64,000 nt of DNA from Gemmatimonadota bacterium (lineage in GTDB: Bacteria > Gemmatimonadota > Gemmatimonadetes > Gemmatimonadales > Gemmatimonadaceae): the NCBI GenBank assembly GCA_016704465.1, contig JADJAD010000014.1, positions 1 to 64,000 on the forward strand, in the 5' to 3' direction. The notes under the pieces were generated by a model. That model saw nothing but the letters and a program-made list of their open reading frames with translations, was not told the origin of the DNA and did not search any database. How positions within the stretch are numbered: the first letter of the stretch is position 1; each line of letters opens with the position of its first letter. Shown piece by piece: positions 24,236-34,050 of the stretch. Position numbers and translations under genes: made by a program.

Positions 24236-26530
24236 CTACCGACGAAAGAGATATGCGATCTTGAGGAAGATCCCGTCGCGCAGCCGTCGCAGGTCCGGGT
24301 CGTCCGGGTGCCCCGGCGAGCCCCACCCGTCGCCGTAGCCGATGAACGCAGTCGTCCCCGGCGACGGTTCGTACTGGACCAGCCAGTCGGTGCGCAGCGA
24401 CCGGAGGTCCGTGGTGCGAATGGGTTGACCGGACGCGCTGTAGATCGGGAGTCCGCTGCCGCGAGCGCGCAGGCTCTCCACGCGATCGGCGCGATACTGC
24501 GACACGACGCGAAAGAACAGGGCACGCGTTGGCTGGTACTCGGCCTTGAGGCGGGGAATGACGACGCGCGCGAAGCGCGAACCATCGACGGCGCGGGCAA
24601 TGCGTGACGCGGTGAGCGTGCCCTCGATCCGTGTGCCCGGCGACGGACGCAGCAGGAGCGACCCCGAGACACGCAGTTGCCGCCCCTCGATCCCCTCGAC
24701 GAAGATGGGGACGGCGGAGCGCGACACCGAGGCCGAGGCGTTGAAGCGCCCGAAGACGGGGGTCGTCACACCTAACGAGGTCGCCCACAGGTTGTCGAGG
24801 CGCGTGGAGGGATCCCACGGCACCAGCGCCCCCTCGATCGAGGAGACCTGCAGCCCGCTGGCGACGCTCGGGTCGATCACGAAAAACTTCCGGTTCAGGC
24901 TGGGATTCAGCGACCAGCCGCCGCGCAGCGTGATGAATCCCGCCAGCTGGTCGTCGCCCTCGAGCGCTGCGCTGCGGGCAATGCTGCCGTAGCGCCAGAG
25001 TCGCGTGGGGCCGAAGAAGGTGGTGAAGTTCTGGATCAGGGAGGTCGGATTCCCCAGCCATGCGAAGCGGTTGAAGGCATGGGCATTCTGGAATCCAACG
25101 CGCGGCACGAAGCCCGCACTGGTCTCGAAGCGGTCGCCGAATCCGTACGCGGAATAGTTGAAGCCCCAAATGCGTCCGGTGCGATCCAGCTCCGCCTTCC
25201 ACACGGGGGCGCTCTGCACGCCCGCGCCGGCCGACGTGAACGACTGCCCGAGCTGCGTTTCGAGGTAGTAGACGTCGCGAAAGACCAGCCGGTTGTCGAG
25301 CGCCACAACCGAGTTGCTGCCGTCCCCCTGTCGGCGATCGGTGACCGTGAGTCCGAGCACGGAGTTGCCGCCATAGTCACCGCGCAGGCGCGCGATGTTG
25401 AAGAGCGCATTGTCGCCCGGCGCGTCGTCGACGGCGGACAGCAGCGCGACCCCGGCGCGCCCGAGCTTCCCGGTGACCTTTCCCCCAGCGATCGGATTGG
25501 CGATCTGGCGCGAGTATACGAGTTGGTTCGGGGTGGCGAACAACTCGATCCCCTCCAGGAAGAAGGGACGTCGCTCCGGGAGAAAGAGGGTGAACCGCTC
25601 GTTGATCGTCACCAGCCCCGCGTCCGATTCCACCTGCGAGAAGTCGGGATTGACCGTGCCCTCGATGGCAAACGACGAAAAGCCCAGGCGAGCGTTGAGT
25701 CCCGCGTCGAACCGGCCGCCATCCCGGCCGAAGCGCCCGTCGGCGTCGCGCGTCCCGGTGACCGATTCGGTGATGAAGGGCTGCAGGTCGGTCACCACGC
25801 CGCGCTCCACGTCGTCGATGCCGGCCAGGATCCCGGATTGCGCCAGCAGCGACGATGCGCCGCGCTGGGCGTCCGTCCAGGTGTCCTCGGCGGTACGACT
25901 GGGAATGTTGCGTACCACCTGGATGCCCCAGCGCTGTGCGCCGGACGGGAAGCGCAGGCTCTTGAACGGGATGCGCATCTCGATCACGTATCCCGTCGGC
26001 GTCAGGCGACCGCTCGTCTCGAAGCGGAAGTCCGGGTTGAGGTCGACACTGCCGCCGAACATGTTGCCCGCGCTCGCCGCCCCCTCGGTGCGCACGCCGT
26101 CCACCTGCACGCCGAGCGGATTGGCGCCGAAGAAGAAGGCGCGTCGCTTGTCGTTGAAGGTGTCAAGGTAGATCGTGACGCGATCGTCATTGCTGATGTT
26201 GTCGCGCTTGGACCGCGTGGCACGCACCGAACCGGGATCGGCGGCGGTGGCAATGATGCCGAAGAAGATCGCGTCGCGGGCGTAGAGCACGCGCACTTCG
26301 GTCGCCTCGACCGCGGGACGCCGGTCCACCGGCTGGTACTGCGAGAAGTCGGTGAGGCGCGCCGCCCGATCCCAGGCAGGTTCGTCGAGCGTGGCGTCCA
26401 GCGTGATGGGCTCCGTCACGCGGGGAATCGTGGCGCTCGGGGCGCCGCGACCGGGATATTCACGCGCAGCCTGGGCCTGCAGCAAGGCCGGTGCGAGCGC
26501 GAGCAGGAAAAAACGAGCCAGATCGTTCAT
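24236..26530 (-). CDS. DUF5916 outer-membrane-type protein with N-terminal CBM9-like domain
   Basis: This is a 764-residue secreted protein. A signal peptide (FFLLALAPALLQAQA) is followed by a carbohydrate-binding family 9-like domain at about 40-240 (PITLDATLDEPAWDRAARL, DDRVTIYLDTFNDKRRAFFFG). The long remaining region is typical of DUF5916 (FNPDFSQVESDAG-type motif here as NPDFSQVESDAG, LFLPERRPFFLEG). The C-terminal part alternates strands and ends in ...YLFRR, consistent with a beta-barrel. The function is unknown. ATG 26530 matches the signal peptide. It is the last gene of an eight-gene co-directional block. Confidence 0.85.
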   Translation of the reverse strand: MNDLARFFLLALAPALLQAQAAREYPGRGAPSATIPRVTEPITLDATLDEPAWDRAARLTDFSQYQPVDRRPAVEATEVRVLYARDAIFFGIIATAADPGSVRATRSKRDNISNDDRVTIYLDTFNDKRRAFFFGANPLGVQVDGVRTEGAASAGNMFGGSVDLNPDFRFETSGRLTPTGYVIEMRIPFKSLRFPSGAQRWGIQVVRNIPSRTAEDTWTDAQRGASSLLAQSGILAGIDDVERGVVTDLQPFITESVTGTRDADGRFGRDGGRFDAGLNARLGFSSFAIEGTVNPDFSQVESDAGLVTINERFTLFLPERRPFFLEGIELFATPNQLVYSRQIANPIAGGKVTGKLGRAGVALLSAVDDAPGDNALFNIARLRGDYGGNSVLGLTVTDRRQGDGSNSVVALDNRLVFRDVYYLETQLGQSFTSAGAGVQSAPVWKAELDRTGRIWGFNYSAYGFGDRFETSAGFVPRVGFQNAHAFNRFAWLGNPTSLIQNFTTFFGPTRLWRYGSIARSAALEGDDQLAGFITLRGGWSLNPSLNRKFFVIDPSVASGLQVSSIEGALVPWDPSTRLDNLWATSLGVTTPVFGRFNASASVSRSAVPIFVEGIEGRQLRVSGSLLLRPSPGTRIEGTLTASRIARAVDGSRFARVVIPRLKAEYQPTRALFFRVVSQYRADRVESLRARGSGLPIYSASGQPIRTTDLRSLRTDWLVQYEPSPGTTAFIGYGDGWGSPGHPDDPDLRRLRDGIFLKIAYLFRR

Positions 26531-26576
26531 CCCCGAATGTAGACGGGACGCACGCGCGACGGAGGCGGCGGTGGCC

Positions 26577-28175
26577 TCAGCGCGTTGGCGCGCCCCACCC
26601 CCCGCCGCCGGGCGTGAGGACACTGATGACGTCGCCCGCCACCAGGTCGAGTCGGCACTTGGCCGGTATCGCCTCGCCGTTGAGCAGGTTTTGCCCCGGC
26701 GACCCCGGTGCGCCACCGGCCGCGCCTAACGGGGCGTGTCGGCGCCGCTCGGTCACGAGCGTCACCGTGCAGGGCTCGAGGACGCGATAGCGCCGGACCA
26801 CCCCGTCGCCGCCGTGCCCCTCCCCGGCGCCGCCAGAGCCGCGCCGCACCGCGTACGTCTCGATGCGCAGCGGATACGCATGCTCCAGCGACTCGATCGG
26901 GGTGTTACGCGTATTGCTCATCCCGACGTGCACGGCGCTGGGGCCAGGGCCGCGTGACGAGCCACCCTGGCCGCCGCCCAGCGTCTCGTAGAACGTCCAC
27001 CCGCGGCCACCGAACGTGATGTTGTTCATCGTCCCCTGCCCCTGCGCGGGCACGTCCACTCCGGCGTCGGCCAGGGCGGCGAAGATCGTGTCGGTCACGC
27101 GCTGCGACATCTCCACGTTGCCCGCCGCCACCGCCGCCGGCCAGCAGGCATTGATCGCGCTCCCGGTGGGGACGACCAGCTCCAGGGCCCGGGCGATTCC
27201 GTCGTTGGTCGGCACGTCGGCATCGAGCAGCGTGCGCAGCACGAAGACGGCGGCGGCCCGCGTCACGGCGAACGGCGCATTCACGTTGCCGGCCACCATC
27301 GGTGACGTCCCCGTGAAGTCGAGGCGCAGGCGGTCGCCGAGCGCGTCGAGCTGGACGACGATCGGGATGTCGTCGTCGGTCACGCCATCGCCCTCGAGCA
27401 CGTCGCGGGCCGAGCCGCGCACCGCGCCAAGCTGCGCAATGCGGGAACGCGCCCGCCGTTCCGTGTAGTCGAGCAGTGCGTCGCACGCGGCATCCACCGT
27501 CGCGCCGCCTTCGCGCGCACGCAGCGCCAGCCATCCGTCGCGTCCCGCGGCGCACGCGGAGCGCTGCGCGCGCAAGTCGCCAAGGCGCTCCTGCGGGGTG
27601 CGCACGTTGGCCAGCACGAGCGACAGGATCTCCTCGTTCCACTCCGATCCCCGGGCAATGCGGACCGGGGGGACGATCAGCCCTTCCTGCACCAGTTCCG
27701 TCGCCCCTCGCGGCATGCTCCCTGGCGACATCCCGCCCACGTCGGCGTGGTGCGCCCGGACCGCCGCGTAGCCGACAATGATCCCGTCCTGGGCGATCAC
27801 CTCGATCATGGTCAGGTCGGGGAGATGCGAGCCGCCGTGATTGGGATCGTTGAGCAGGAAGACGTCGTGCGGCTGCGGACGGCGCGAGCGCACGGCGCGC
27901 ACCGCCTCGGGCATCGCGCCCAGGTGCACGGGAATGTGGGCCGCCTGGGCGATCATCCGTCCGGCGGCGTCGAACAGCGCCGACGAGGCATCCCGACGTT
28001 CCCTGATGTTCGGCGAGAGCGCGCCACGCTCCAGCACCGTCCCCATCTCCTCGGCAACCATCGCGACCGCATTGGAGAAGACGGTCAGCGCCAGCGCGTC
28101 GAAGTCGCGCCGGGGCGTGCTCGGAGGCGCGGGGTCGCGTGAGGGGTCGCCTGTGGGGGTGTGCGGAGGCGTCAT
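26577..28175 (-). CDS. hyuB: Hydantoinase B/oxoprolinase family protein
   Basis: This is the beta-type subunit of ATP-dependent hydantoinase/5-oxoprolinase/acetone-carboxylase-like enzymes, 532 residues. Characteristic segments are MVAEEMGTVLERGALSPNIRERRD, LLNDPNHGGSHLPD, FDFTGTSP-type LDFTGTSPMVAGN and the Gly-rich end LTPGGGGWG. About 20 proline-rich residues precede the conserved start. It lies 7 bases after hyuA. The true substrate (a hydantoin, oxoproline or other cyclic amide) is not decided by sequence. Confidence 0.92.
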   Translation of the reverse strand: MTPPHTPTGDPSRDPAPPSTPRRDFDALALTVFSNAVAMVAEEMGTVLERGALSPNIRERRDASSALFDAAGRMIAQAAHIPVHLGAMPEAVRAVRSRRPQPHDVFLLNDPNHGGSHLPDLTMIEVIAQDGIIVGYAAVRAHHADVGGMSPGSMPRGATELVQEGLIVPPVRIARGSEWNEEILSLVLANVRTPQERLGDLRAQRSACAAGRDGWLALRAREGGATVDAACDALLDYTERRARSRIAQLGAVRGSARDVLEGDGVTDDDIPIVVQLDALGDRLRLDFTGTSPMVAGNVNAPFAVTRAAAVFVLRTLLDADVPTNDGIARALELVVPTGSAINACWPAAVAAGNVEMSQRVTDTIFAALADAGVDVPAQGQGTMNNITFGGRGWTFYETLGGGQGGSSRGPGPSAVHVGMSNTRNTPIESLEHAYPLRIETYAVRRGSGGAGEGHGGDGVVRRYRVLEPCTVTLVTERRRHAPLGAAGGAPGSPGQNLLNGEAIPAKCRLDLVAGDVISVLTPGGGGWGAPTR

Positions 28176-28182
28176 TGGCGGG

Positions 28183-30108
28183 CTACCGGGTCACGTCCAT
28201 GAGCCACCCCCCCATCGGGAGGGCGCGCGCCGTCCAGCCCGGGGCCACGAGCAGCGTCGCGTCGGGAAGGGCGATTACGGCTGGCCCGTGTACCGTCGCC
28301 TCCAGATCGCCCCCCGAATCGACGAACGTCCCGTCCGCCCAGCGGTTCTCCCCGCGTCTCGCCAGGCGCAACCCGGGGGCGGTCGTCGACGTCGTGGCCC
28401 GCACGCTCACCACCTCGGTCGTCGTCTCGAGAGTGAAGCCATAGCGGCGCTGGTGCGTGTCGGCGAAGCGTTCGGCGATGACGTCTGGTGCGTCGCCCGG
28501 TTCGTACGCGATCTCCAGCTCATGCCCCTGCCCGAGGTAGCGCATGCGGGCCACGAACTGCGCCGTGCCGCGCCCCCCGGCTCGCGCGGCTGCGGCGTGC
28601 GCCGCATCGGCCATCGACGCGGTGCTCAGCGCCGAGAGCGGTTGCATGACACTGCCCATGGCGACCCGACGTTCGGGGGCGACGGCGAGACCAAGCGCCG
28701 AGAGCACCCCGGCGTGTGGCGGCACGAGCACACGAGACATTCCCAGCGTATCCGCGAGGGCGCAGGCGTGCAGTGGCCCGCCTCCCCCGAACGCAACGAG
28801 CACGCAGCCACGCGGATCGACGCCGCGCTCGACACTCACGCGTCGCAGCGCGCGCGCCATCTCGGCGTCGGCGGTGGCGATCATCGCCGCCGCGGTGCGC
28901 TCGGCGGTGACGCCGAGCGTCGCGGCCAGCCGGTCCACCGCCGTGCGCGCGCCCGCCACGTCGAGCGCGACGTCGCGCGCCATGCGATCGGCGCGGATGT
29001 TTCCGAGGGCGACGTGCGCATCGGTCACGGTCGCCTGCGTGCCGCCGCGACCGAACGCCACCGGGCCCGGGACCGCGCCCGCGCTGCGTGGTCCGACGCG
29101 CAGCGCCCCGCCGTCATCGACCCACCCTAACGATCCTCCGCCGGCCGAGACGGTCTCGACGAGTACACGGGGAAGCGCGATCGGGATGCCGGCCACCGAG
29201 CCTCCCGCCTCGACCAGCGGTTCCCCATCGAGGATGAGCCCCACGTCGGCGCTGGTCCCGCCGATATCGATCGAGAGCGCCCGGTCGAAGCCGGCCAGCC
29301 GCGCCACGAGCGCCGCCCCGGCCACCCCGCCAGCGGGTCCGGACAGGGCCAGCGACGCGGCGAAGCGGGCGGCATCCCTCGCATCGCGCATGCCACCGCT
29401 GGACGAGACCACGCCGGGCGCCGGCATTCCCAATGCCGCGACCCGTTCGGTGAGGTTCGCGAGGTAGCGGCCGACGCCCGGGCGGGCGTACGCCTCGCAC
29501 GCCGTGGTCGCCGTGCGCTCATACTCCCGGATCTCGGGAAGGACGTCCCACGAGCAGACGATGTCGATCGCCGGGAGTCGGGCCCTGATCGCCTCGGCCA
29601 GCTGCACCTCGTGCGCGGGATCGGCGTAGGCATGCAGGAGCGAGACCGCCACGATGTCGGGCGCGAGTGCGACCACCGCGTCTGCGACCCGCTCTGCCTC
29701 GGTAGGGGTCAGCGCGCGGATGACGCCTTCGGGGGCACGGCGTTCGCCGACGGCGACGACGCATGCAGCATCCACAAGCGGTGGCGGGTGGTGCGCCGCG
29801 AGGTCGTAGAGCGAGGCGCGTTCCTGTCGCCGAAGCTCCAGCAGGTCGGTGGCGCCATCGGTTGCGCAGAGCACGACCCGCGCCCCGCGTCGTTCGAGCA
29901 GCATGTTCGTGACCACGGTGGTGCCGTGCACGATGCGCGCGACGTCATGGGCGGCAGGCCCCTGCGTCCGGAGCGCGTCCTCGACGCCGTGACTCTGGTC
30001 GTGCGGCGTGCTCGACACCTTGCCCGTGAGCACGGCGCCGTCGTCGAGCGAGACCGCCACCAGGTCGGTGAACGTCCCGCCGACGTCGATCCCGACGGAG
30101 TGCGTCAC
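28183..30108 (-). CDS. hyuA: Hydantoinase/oxoprolinase subunit A
   Basis: This is the ATP-binding subunit, partner of hyuB, with 641 residues. The phosphate-binding loop GIDVGGTFTDLVAV starts at residue 6, a second actin-like signature reads SIDIGGTSADVGLI, and GCVLVAFGGGGPLHACALA comes near the C-terminus. GTG 30108 overlaps the upstream TGA (GTGA), which indicates coupling to the DUF4105 gene. A much longer reading frame continues antisense-like through that gene and is not used. Confidence 0.92.
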   Translation of the reverse strand: MTHSVGIDVGGTFTDLVAVSLDDGAVLTGKVSSTPHDQSHGVEDALRTQGPAAHDVARIVHGTTVVTNMLLERRGARVVLCATDGATDLLELRRQERASLYDLAAHHPPPLVDAACVVAVGERRAPEGVIRALTPTEAERVADAVVALAPDIVAVSLLHAYADPAHEVQLAEAIRARLPAIDIVCSWDVLPEIREYERTATTACEAYARPGVGRYLANLTERVAALGMPAPGVVSSSGGMRDARDAARFAASLALSGPAGGVAGAALVARLAGFDRALSIDIGGTSADVGLILDGEPLVEAGGSVAGIPIALPRVLVETVSAGGGSLGWVDDGGALRVGPRSAGAVPGPVAFGRGGTQATVTDAHVALGNIRADRMARDVALDVAGARTAVDRLAATLGVTAERTAAAMIATADAEMARALRRVSVERGVDPRGCVLVAFGGGGPLHACALADTLGMSRVLVPPHAGVLSALGLAVAPERRVAMGSVMQPLSALSTASMADAAHAAAARAGGRGTAQFVARMRYLGQGHELEIAYEPGDAPDVIAERFADTHQRRYGFTLETTTEVVSVRATTSTTAPGLRLARRGENRWADGTFVDSGGDLEATVHGPAVIALPDATLLVAPGWTARALPMGGWLMDVTR

Positions 30109-31496
30109 GACCGCACCGCGGCGACGGTGGCCGGCCTCGACCCCGACCCCGACCCGGCCTTCGCCGCCTGCTGCGCGAGATAGACCACGCGCAGGACCAG
30201 GAGATAGACCGCGACGATCACCGGAACCGCAAAGGCGGCGATCTCGCCAGACGGTTGCCCGAAGGGCGTGAGGGCGACCACCCCGCCGACGAGGGCCAGC
30301 CCGGTGCACAGGCGGACCAGCAACAGGAGACGGTCGCGTGACGTGCGTCCCGCGCGCACGAACGGCACCAGGGCGAACACCGCCAGCCACAACGGCTGCA
30401 CGAAGAACAGGTTCTGGTTGCCGTGGGTCGCGCCGTGCTGCGTCACGGTCCAGAGCAGGAAGAGCAGGAGGCCGAACGTTCCGGCGACGAGGCTGCAGAC
30501 CATCGCCAGGGTGGTGGCGGCGAATCGGCCCGGCAGGCGGTAGCCTAACGCGAGCAGCACACCCGCGATGGCGAGCCCGAACAGGAAGGCCGTCCCGGCG
30601 AGCCGGGGCACGTCCTTGCGCTCCGGTGCACGCGTGGCTTCGAACAGGATCTCCTCCGAGGCGACCAGCGGCACCAGCGCGCCGGTGGAATCCGGGACCC
30701 GAATGCTCCGGAGCCCACGCTGCACCTCCATGGGGATGAACATGGCCTCCCACGCCGAAATCGGCCGATCGGTCGGCGCCCCGAGCCCAAGGTCGATCCC
30801 GGTGCGCGACCAGAACATCCCGTCCATCAGCCGGAGCGAGTGATCGCGATACGTCATCGGGGTCCGCAGGGAGTCCGTGGCGCGCCGGATGGCCCCACCG
30901 AGCACGGCATCGAGGGCGTCCCGGACGCGCGTGGAGCAGTTGTCGAGGTAGTAGTCGTAGCGATAGAACTTGTTGGCGTCCTGCTGGTTCCACTCCACGA
31001 ACCGCCGAACGCTGTCGCGCTGGGCGGGGGTGAGGTTCAGGCGCTGCACGGTGACCGATCGGTTCCACGACTCGTAGGCCGCCAGGGTGGCGGCGGCGTC
31101 GTGCGGCGCCATCCAGTAGAGCATCTCGCCGCGCAGGAACCGTGGCAGGAAGTCCGCCTGCTCGAACGAGAAGGTCCCCCAGTTGTACACGATGTCGGTC
31201 CCGGCTGCACGATCGCGGATGCCTAACGCATTGTGCCCGAACCGTTCCCAGAGCAGGTCTCCCTGCCCCATGGTCATGACATAGACCTCGAGCTCGCTCC
31301 CGGCAACCTCACCCCCTGGGCGCGACACATCGCCCTGTGCCAGCGCCACCGAGCACCCCAGGTGGAATCCCAGCAGGAGTGCCACCGTGAGTGCCAGCCG
31401 GGTGAGCGCCAGCCGCGTGAGCGCCAGCCGGGCGAGCGCCAGCCGGGCGAGCGCCAGCCGGGCGAGCGCCAGCCGGCGCCCAGGCGCACGGCTCAC
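30105..31496 (-). CDS. DUF4105 (Lnb N-terminal periplasmic type) membrane protein
   Basis: This protein has 463 residues. After the signal sequence, a periplasmic domain of about 220 residues carries DUF4105 features: MGQGDLLWERFGHNALGIRD, VYNWGTFSFEQADFLPRFLRG and YRYDYYLDNCSTRVRDAL. Conserved His and Cys in the latter suggest a papain/NlpC-like active site. Four to five C-terminal membrane helices follow. GTG 31496 overlaps the upstream stop (GTGA). The signal sequence is expanded by a 15-bp tandem repeat that gives LARLA units. The function is unproven, perhaps acting on lipid or peptide in the envelope. Confidence 0.8.
   Translation of the reverse strand: MSRAPGRRLALARLALARLALARLALTRLALTRLALTVALLLGFHLGCSVALAQGDVSRPGGEVAGSELEVYVMTMGQGDLLWERFGHNALGIRDRAAGTDIVYNWGTFSFEQADFLPRFLRGEMLYWMAPHDAAATLAAYESWNRSVTVQRLNLTPAQRDSVRRFVEWNQQDANKFYRYDYYLDNCSTRVRDALDAVLGGAIRRATDSLRTPMTYRDHSLRLMDGMFWSRTGIDLGLGAPTDRPISAWEAMFIPMEVQRGLRSIRVPDSTGALVPLVASEEILFEATRAPERKDVPRLAGTAFLFGLAIAGVLLALGYRLPGRFAATTLAMVCSLVAGTFGLLLFLLWTVTQHGATHGNQNLFFVQPLWLAVFALVPFVRAGRTSRDRLLLLVRLCTGLALVGGVVALTPFGQPSGEIAAFAVPVIVAVYLLVLRVVYLAQQAAKAGSGSGSRPATVAAVRS
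31387..31476. repeat. 15-bp in-frame tandem repeat, 6 copies, in the DUF4105 signal sequence
   Basis: Six exact-length units of the type GCGAGCGCCAGCCGG run without a break. On the coding strand each adds five residues (LARLA or LTRLA) to the hydrophobic leader. Copies differ only at a few bases. Confidence 0.92.
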
Positions 31497-32497
31497 AGCC
31501 GCACTTCCTTCCCCTCTTCGGCCGATCGGTACGCGGCCTCGATGATGCGGTGCACGATGACCTGATCCGACGGCGCCTCGTACTCGGCCTCCCCGCGCAG
31601 GACCGAGATCGTGTGCGTCAACTCGGCGCGGTACGACTGGATGAACGCGTTCTCGCGCGCCGAGGCCCCGGTCGGTGACACGTCGACCGGCTTGCCGTTG
31701 AGTTCCTTCACCACACGTAGCGGGGCCAGGCGCGCGCTGCCACGCGAGCTGAGCGTCTCGAACCACCAGCGTTCGTCCACTCCCACGTATGCCCACGACA
31801 CGTCGAAGGTGAAGGCGGCGCCGTTGGCGCATTCCACGGCGACAATCGCGGATTCCTCTACCGAGTTCGCGCCGCGGGGACGGTCGCAGTGCGCCCAGAC
31901 GCGCTGCGGCGCGGGGAAGTCGGCCATCCACATGGCGAGGTCGATCAGCGAGAACCCCTTCTCGAAGAGTACCCCTCCGCCGGCCTCCTGCCGACTTAGG
32001 CGCCACCCCTCGATCTTGCCGCGTGGGTGATACGCCCCAGCGCGCATCCCCATGAGCTTGCCCAGCTCCCCGCCGCCAAGAAAGCGCACCAACGCCTGGA
32101 CGTCGCTGCGGAAGCGGTGATTGTTGGCGACGAACACCTTGCGGTTGCCGCGGGCCGCGGCGGCGAGAATGCGCTCGACCCCCTTCGACGTGAGCGACAG
32201 CGGACGCTCGCACAGGACGTCGACCCCCGCTGCGAGCAGCTGCATGACGTGCGGCTCATGCAGGTGGTTGGGCGTCGCGACCACGGCGAGGTCGACGCGA
32301 TCGTAGTCGAGCAGGTCGTCGATGTCGGTGAAGACGTCCGGGATCCCGAATCGGTCGGCGAGGGCGCGCGCCTTGGCGCGGTCGTTGTCGCACAGGGCGG
32401 CCAGCTCAGCGCCGCGCAACTTGGCAAGGACCGGCAGGTGCGCCAGCTGGGCGATGGCGCCAGCGCCGACCACCGCGATCCGGACAGGAGTGGACAT
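31493..32497 (-). CDS. Gfo/Idh/MocA family oxidoreductase
   Basis: This is a 334-residue NAD(P)-dependent dehydrogenase. The Rossmann fold shows RIAVVGAGAIAQLAHLPVL and VATPNHLHEPHVMQLLAAG. The catalytic-region Lys of the EKP motif is replaced (CERPLSLT instead of CEKP), although the Arg may still position nicotinamide. The C-terminal domain (GGGVLFEKGFSLIDLAMWM) is typical. The substrate is probably a sugar or cyclitol derivative, but unknown. Its stop overlaps the start of the DUF4105 gene. Confidence 0.88.
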   Translation of the reverse strand: MSTPVRIAVVGAGAIAQLAHLPVLAKLRGAELAALCDNDRAKARALADRFGIPDVFTDIDDLLDYDRVDLAVVATPNHLHEPHVMQLLAAGVDVLCERPLSLTSKGVERILAAAARGNRKVFVANNHRFRSDVQALVRFLGGGELGKLMGMRAGAYHPRGKIEGWRLSRQEAGGGVLFEKGFSLIDLAMWMADFPAPQRVWAHCDRPRGANSVEESAIVAVECANGAAFTFDVSWAYVGVDERWWFETLSSRGSARLAPLRVVKELNGKPVDVSPTGASARENAFIQSYRAELTHTISVLRGEAEYEAPSDQVIVHRIIEAAYRSAEEGKEVRL

Positions 32498-32574
32498 GGG
32501 ACTGGGTACGGCGTTAGGCACAACTTGGGCGCGTCGAGAGGAGCGGGAGTGACCATCGCGAACCGCGCGACACG

Positions 32575-33870
32575 TCAGGGAAGCCGAGCGACCACCGTAC
32601 CGGGAAAGTACGCCGAGAGTATCGAGCGCACATCGTGCCCCGCGCGGGCCCGAGCGATGGCGCCCCACTGGCACATCCCGACCCCGTGACCATTGCCCGC
32701 TCCCCGGAGCGTCAGCTGCATCAGCCGACCATCACGCCCGATGACCGGCTCCAGCGAAAAATATGTCGAGTTCACGATCTCGCCACGTGCCGATCGTAAC
32801 GTCGTGCGCACCGCGGCGCCGCTCACGAGCATCGTGCCGCCGTCCGTCGCCAGCGCGAGGGCCGCGACGCGCCCCGATCGTGTCGTCCGTTCGATGCGAA
32901 CGCCACGCACCCCGCCTCCACCGCCCCCGCCTCCACCGCTCCCGCCACTCCCCGCCCCGCGCCCCGAGACATAGCGAGCGACGGCGGTCTCCAGGTCGCG
33001 GCGGTCGAGCGTGCGCTCCCACCGATACCGCGGCGAGATCTCACACCAGGAGCGCTCGCTCCCCTCCGGAGCGTCGCGCACCCCGCGCAGGTACGGCACG
33101 TCCCGCTCCCCACTCCACGCCTCCGACGGGGAAATCGTGTGTCCACCACAGGTGGAGTGGTACGGGGCGCGCACCACGGTGCCGTTGTACCAGAGCACCA
33201 TCCCCGCCGTCGCGGCGATGGCCGCATCGGCCAGCGGATGCTCGGCGTCCATCCCGCCATAGGCCTGGTCAACCGCCCCGCTCGTCAGGTCGTAGCGCCG
33301 CCCGGCCGCCTCGTGCCGGCGCACGATCGCGTAACTGCGCGCCGCCACGGCCTGGGCCTCGAGCGCCGCCTGTTCGTTAGGTGATCGCACCCCCAGCTCC
33401 ACGGGCACGACGCCGCGCAGGTACGACTCGAGGTCGAGCTGGTTCACGACCAGGATCGCCGTGTCGACGGGGACGAAGGCGAGGGTGCCTCGATAGCGGC
33501 GCCCGTTCCACGCCAGGGGTGCCCCGTCTGCCACCGGCGAGAGGGTGAACGGTTCGTCGCTCCATGCCGTGACACGATCGGACCCGTCGAAGGCGATCCG
33601 GACGCGAGTATTGCGACGCTCGACCGCCCACGCCGGGGAGCCGGTACCGGTTGCATGGACCCGTCCCCATGCGTCCCGCAGGACCCACGCGGCGTCGGCG
33701 TCGGCGCCCGCCCGCGCTTCGTACGGCGCGGCGCCCACCACGACCCGCATCGGCAGCGCCGGCGCCGGCGCCGTGGACGCTGCGGGTCCGGCCCCGTGCG
33801 CGGGGACGGAGGCGAGTCCGGCGACCGGGGCGAGCGCGAGCAGCAACAGGACGGCGGGGGTGCGCGGCAT
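32575..33870 (-). CDS. SpoIID/LytB domain protein
   Basis: This secreted protein of 431 residues is related to SpoIID, a lytic transglycosylase that acts on denuded peptidoglycan. The signal peptide is PAVLLLLALAPVAGLA. Conserved stretches are LESYLRGVVPVELG, EAQAVAARSYAI, AYGGMDAEHPLADAAIAATAGMVL, YHSTCGGHT and the end GNGHGVGMCQWGA. A low-complexity Gly/Ser run near 300-315 splits the domain. ATG 33870 is preferred over GTG 33897, which would add nine basic residues. Confidence 0.9.
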   Translation of the reverse strand: MPRTPAVLLLLALAPVAGLASVPAHGAGPAASTAPAPALPMRVVVGAAPYEARAGADADAAWVLRDAWGRVHATGTGSPAWAVERRNTRVRIAFDGSDRVTAWSDEPFTLSPVADGAPLAWNGRRYRGTLAFVPVDTAILVVNQLDLESYLRGVVPVELGVRSPNEQAALEAQAVAARSYAIVRRHEAAGRRYDLTSGAVDQAYGGMDAEHPLADAAIAATAGMVLWYNGTVVRAPYHSTCGGHTISPSEAWSGERDVPYLRGVRDAPEGSERSWCEISPRYRWERTLDRRDLETAVARYVSGRGAGSGGSGGGGGGGGGVRGVRIERTTRSGRVAALALATDGGTMLVSGAAVRTTLRSARGEIVNSTYFSLEPVIGRDGRLMQLTLRGAGNGHGVGMCQWGAIARARAGHDVRSILSAYFPGTVVARLP

Positions 33871-34009
33871 GACGGCGGGGCGGGAGAGGACGCGCACCAG
33901 CGCGCCTAACGAACCTCACCTGAGGACGCCGCCACTGGCACGGCGGTCACGCTCCTGCCAGCGGCTCCGGCAGCGCCCGGGCCGGGGCGCCGCATGGGCG
34001 TTGGGGCAC

Positions 34010-34050
34010 CGCCCGCGGCGGCTCAGCGCCCGCGGCGGCTCAGCGCCCGA
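34010..34050. repeat. 17-bp tandem repeat across the rimO stop
   Basis: CGCCCGCGGCGGCTCAG occurs twice (34010, 34027) and a third time in part. The rimO TGA lies inside the second copy, so the array forms the gene's 3' edge. The rest of the rimO-SpoIID spacer has nothing else recognisable. Confidence 0.8.
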
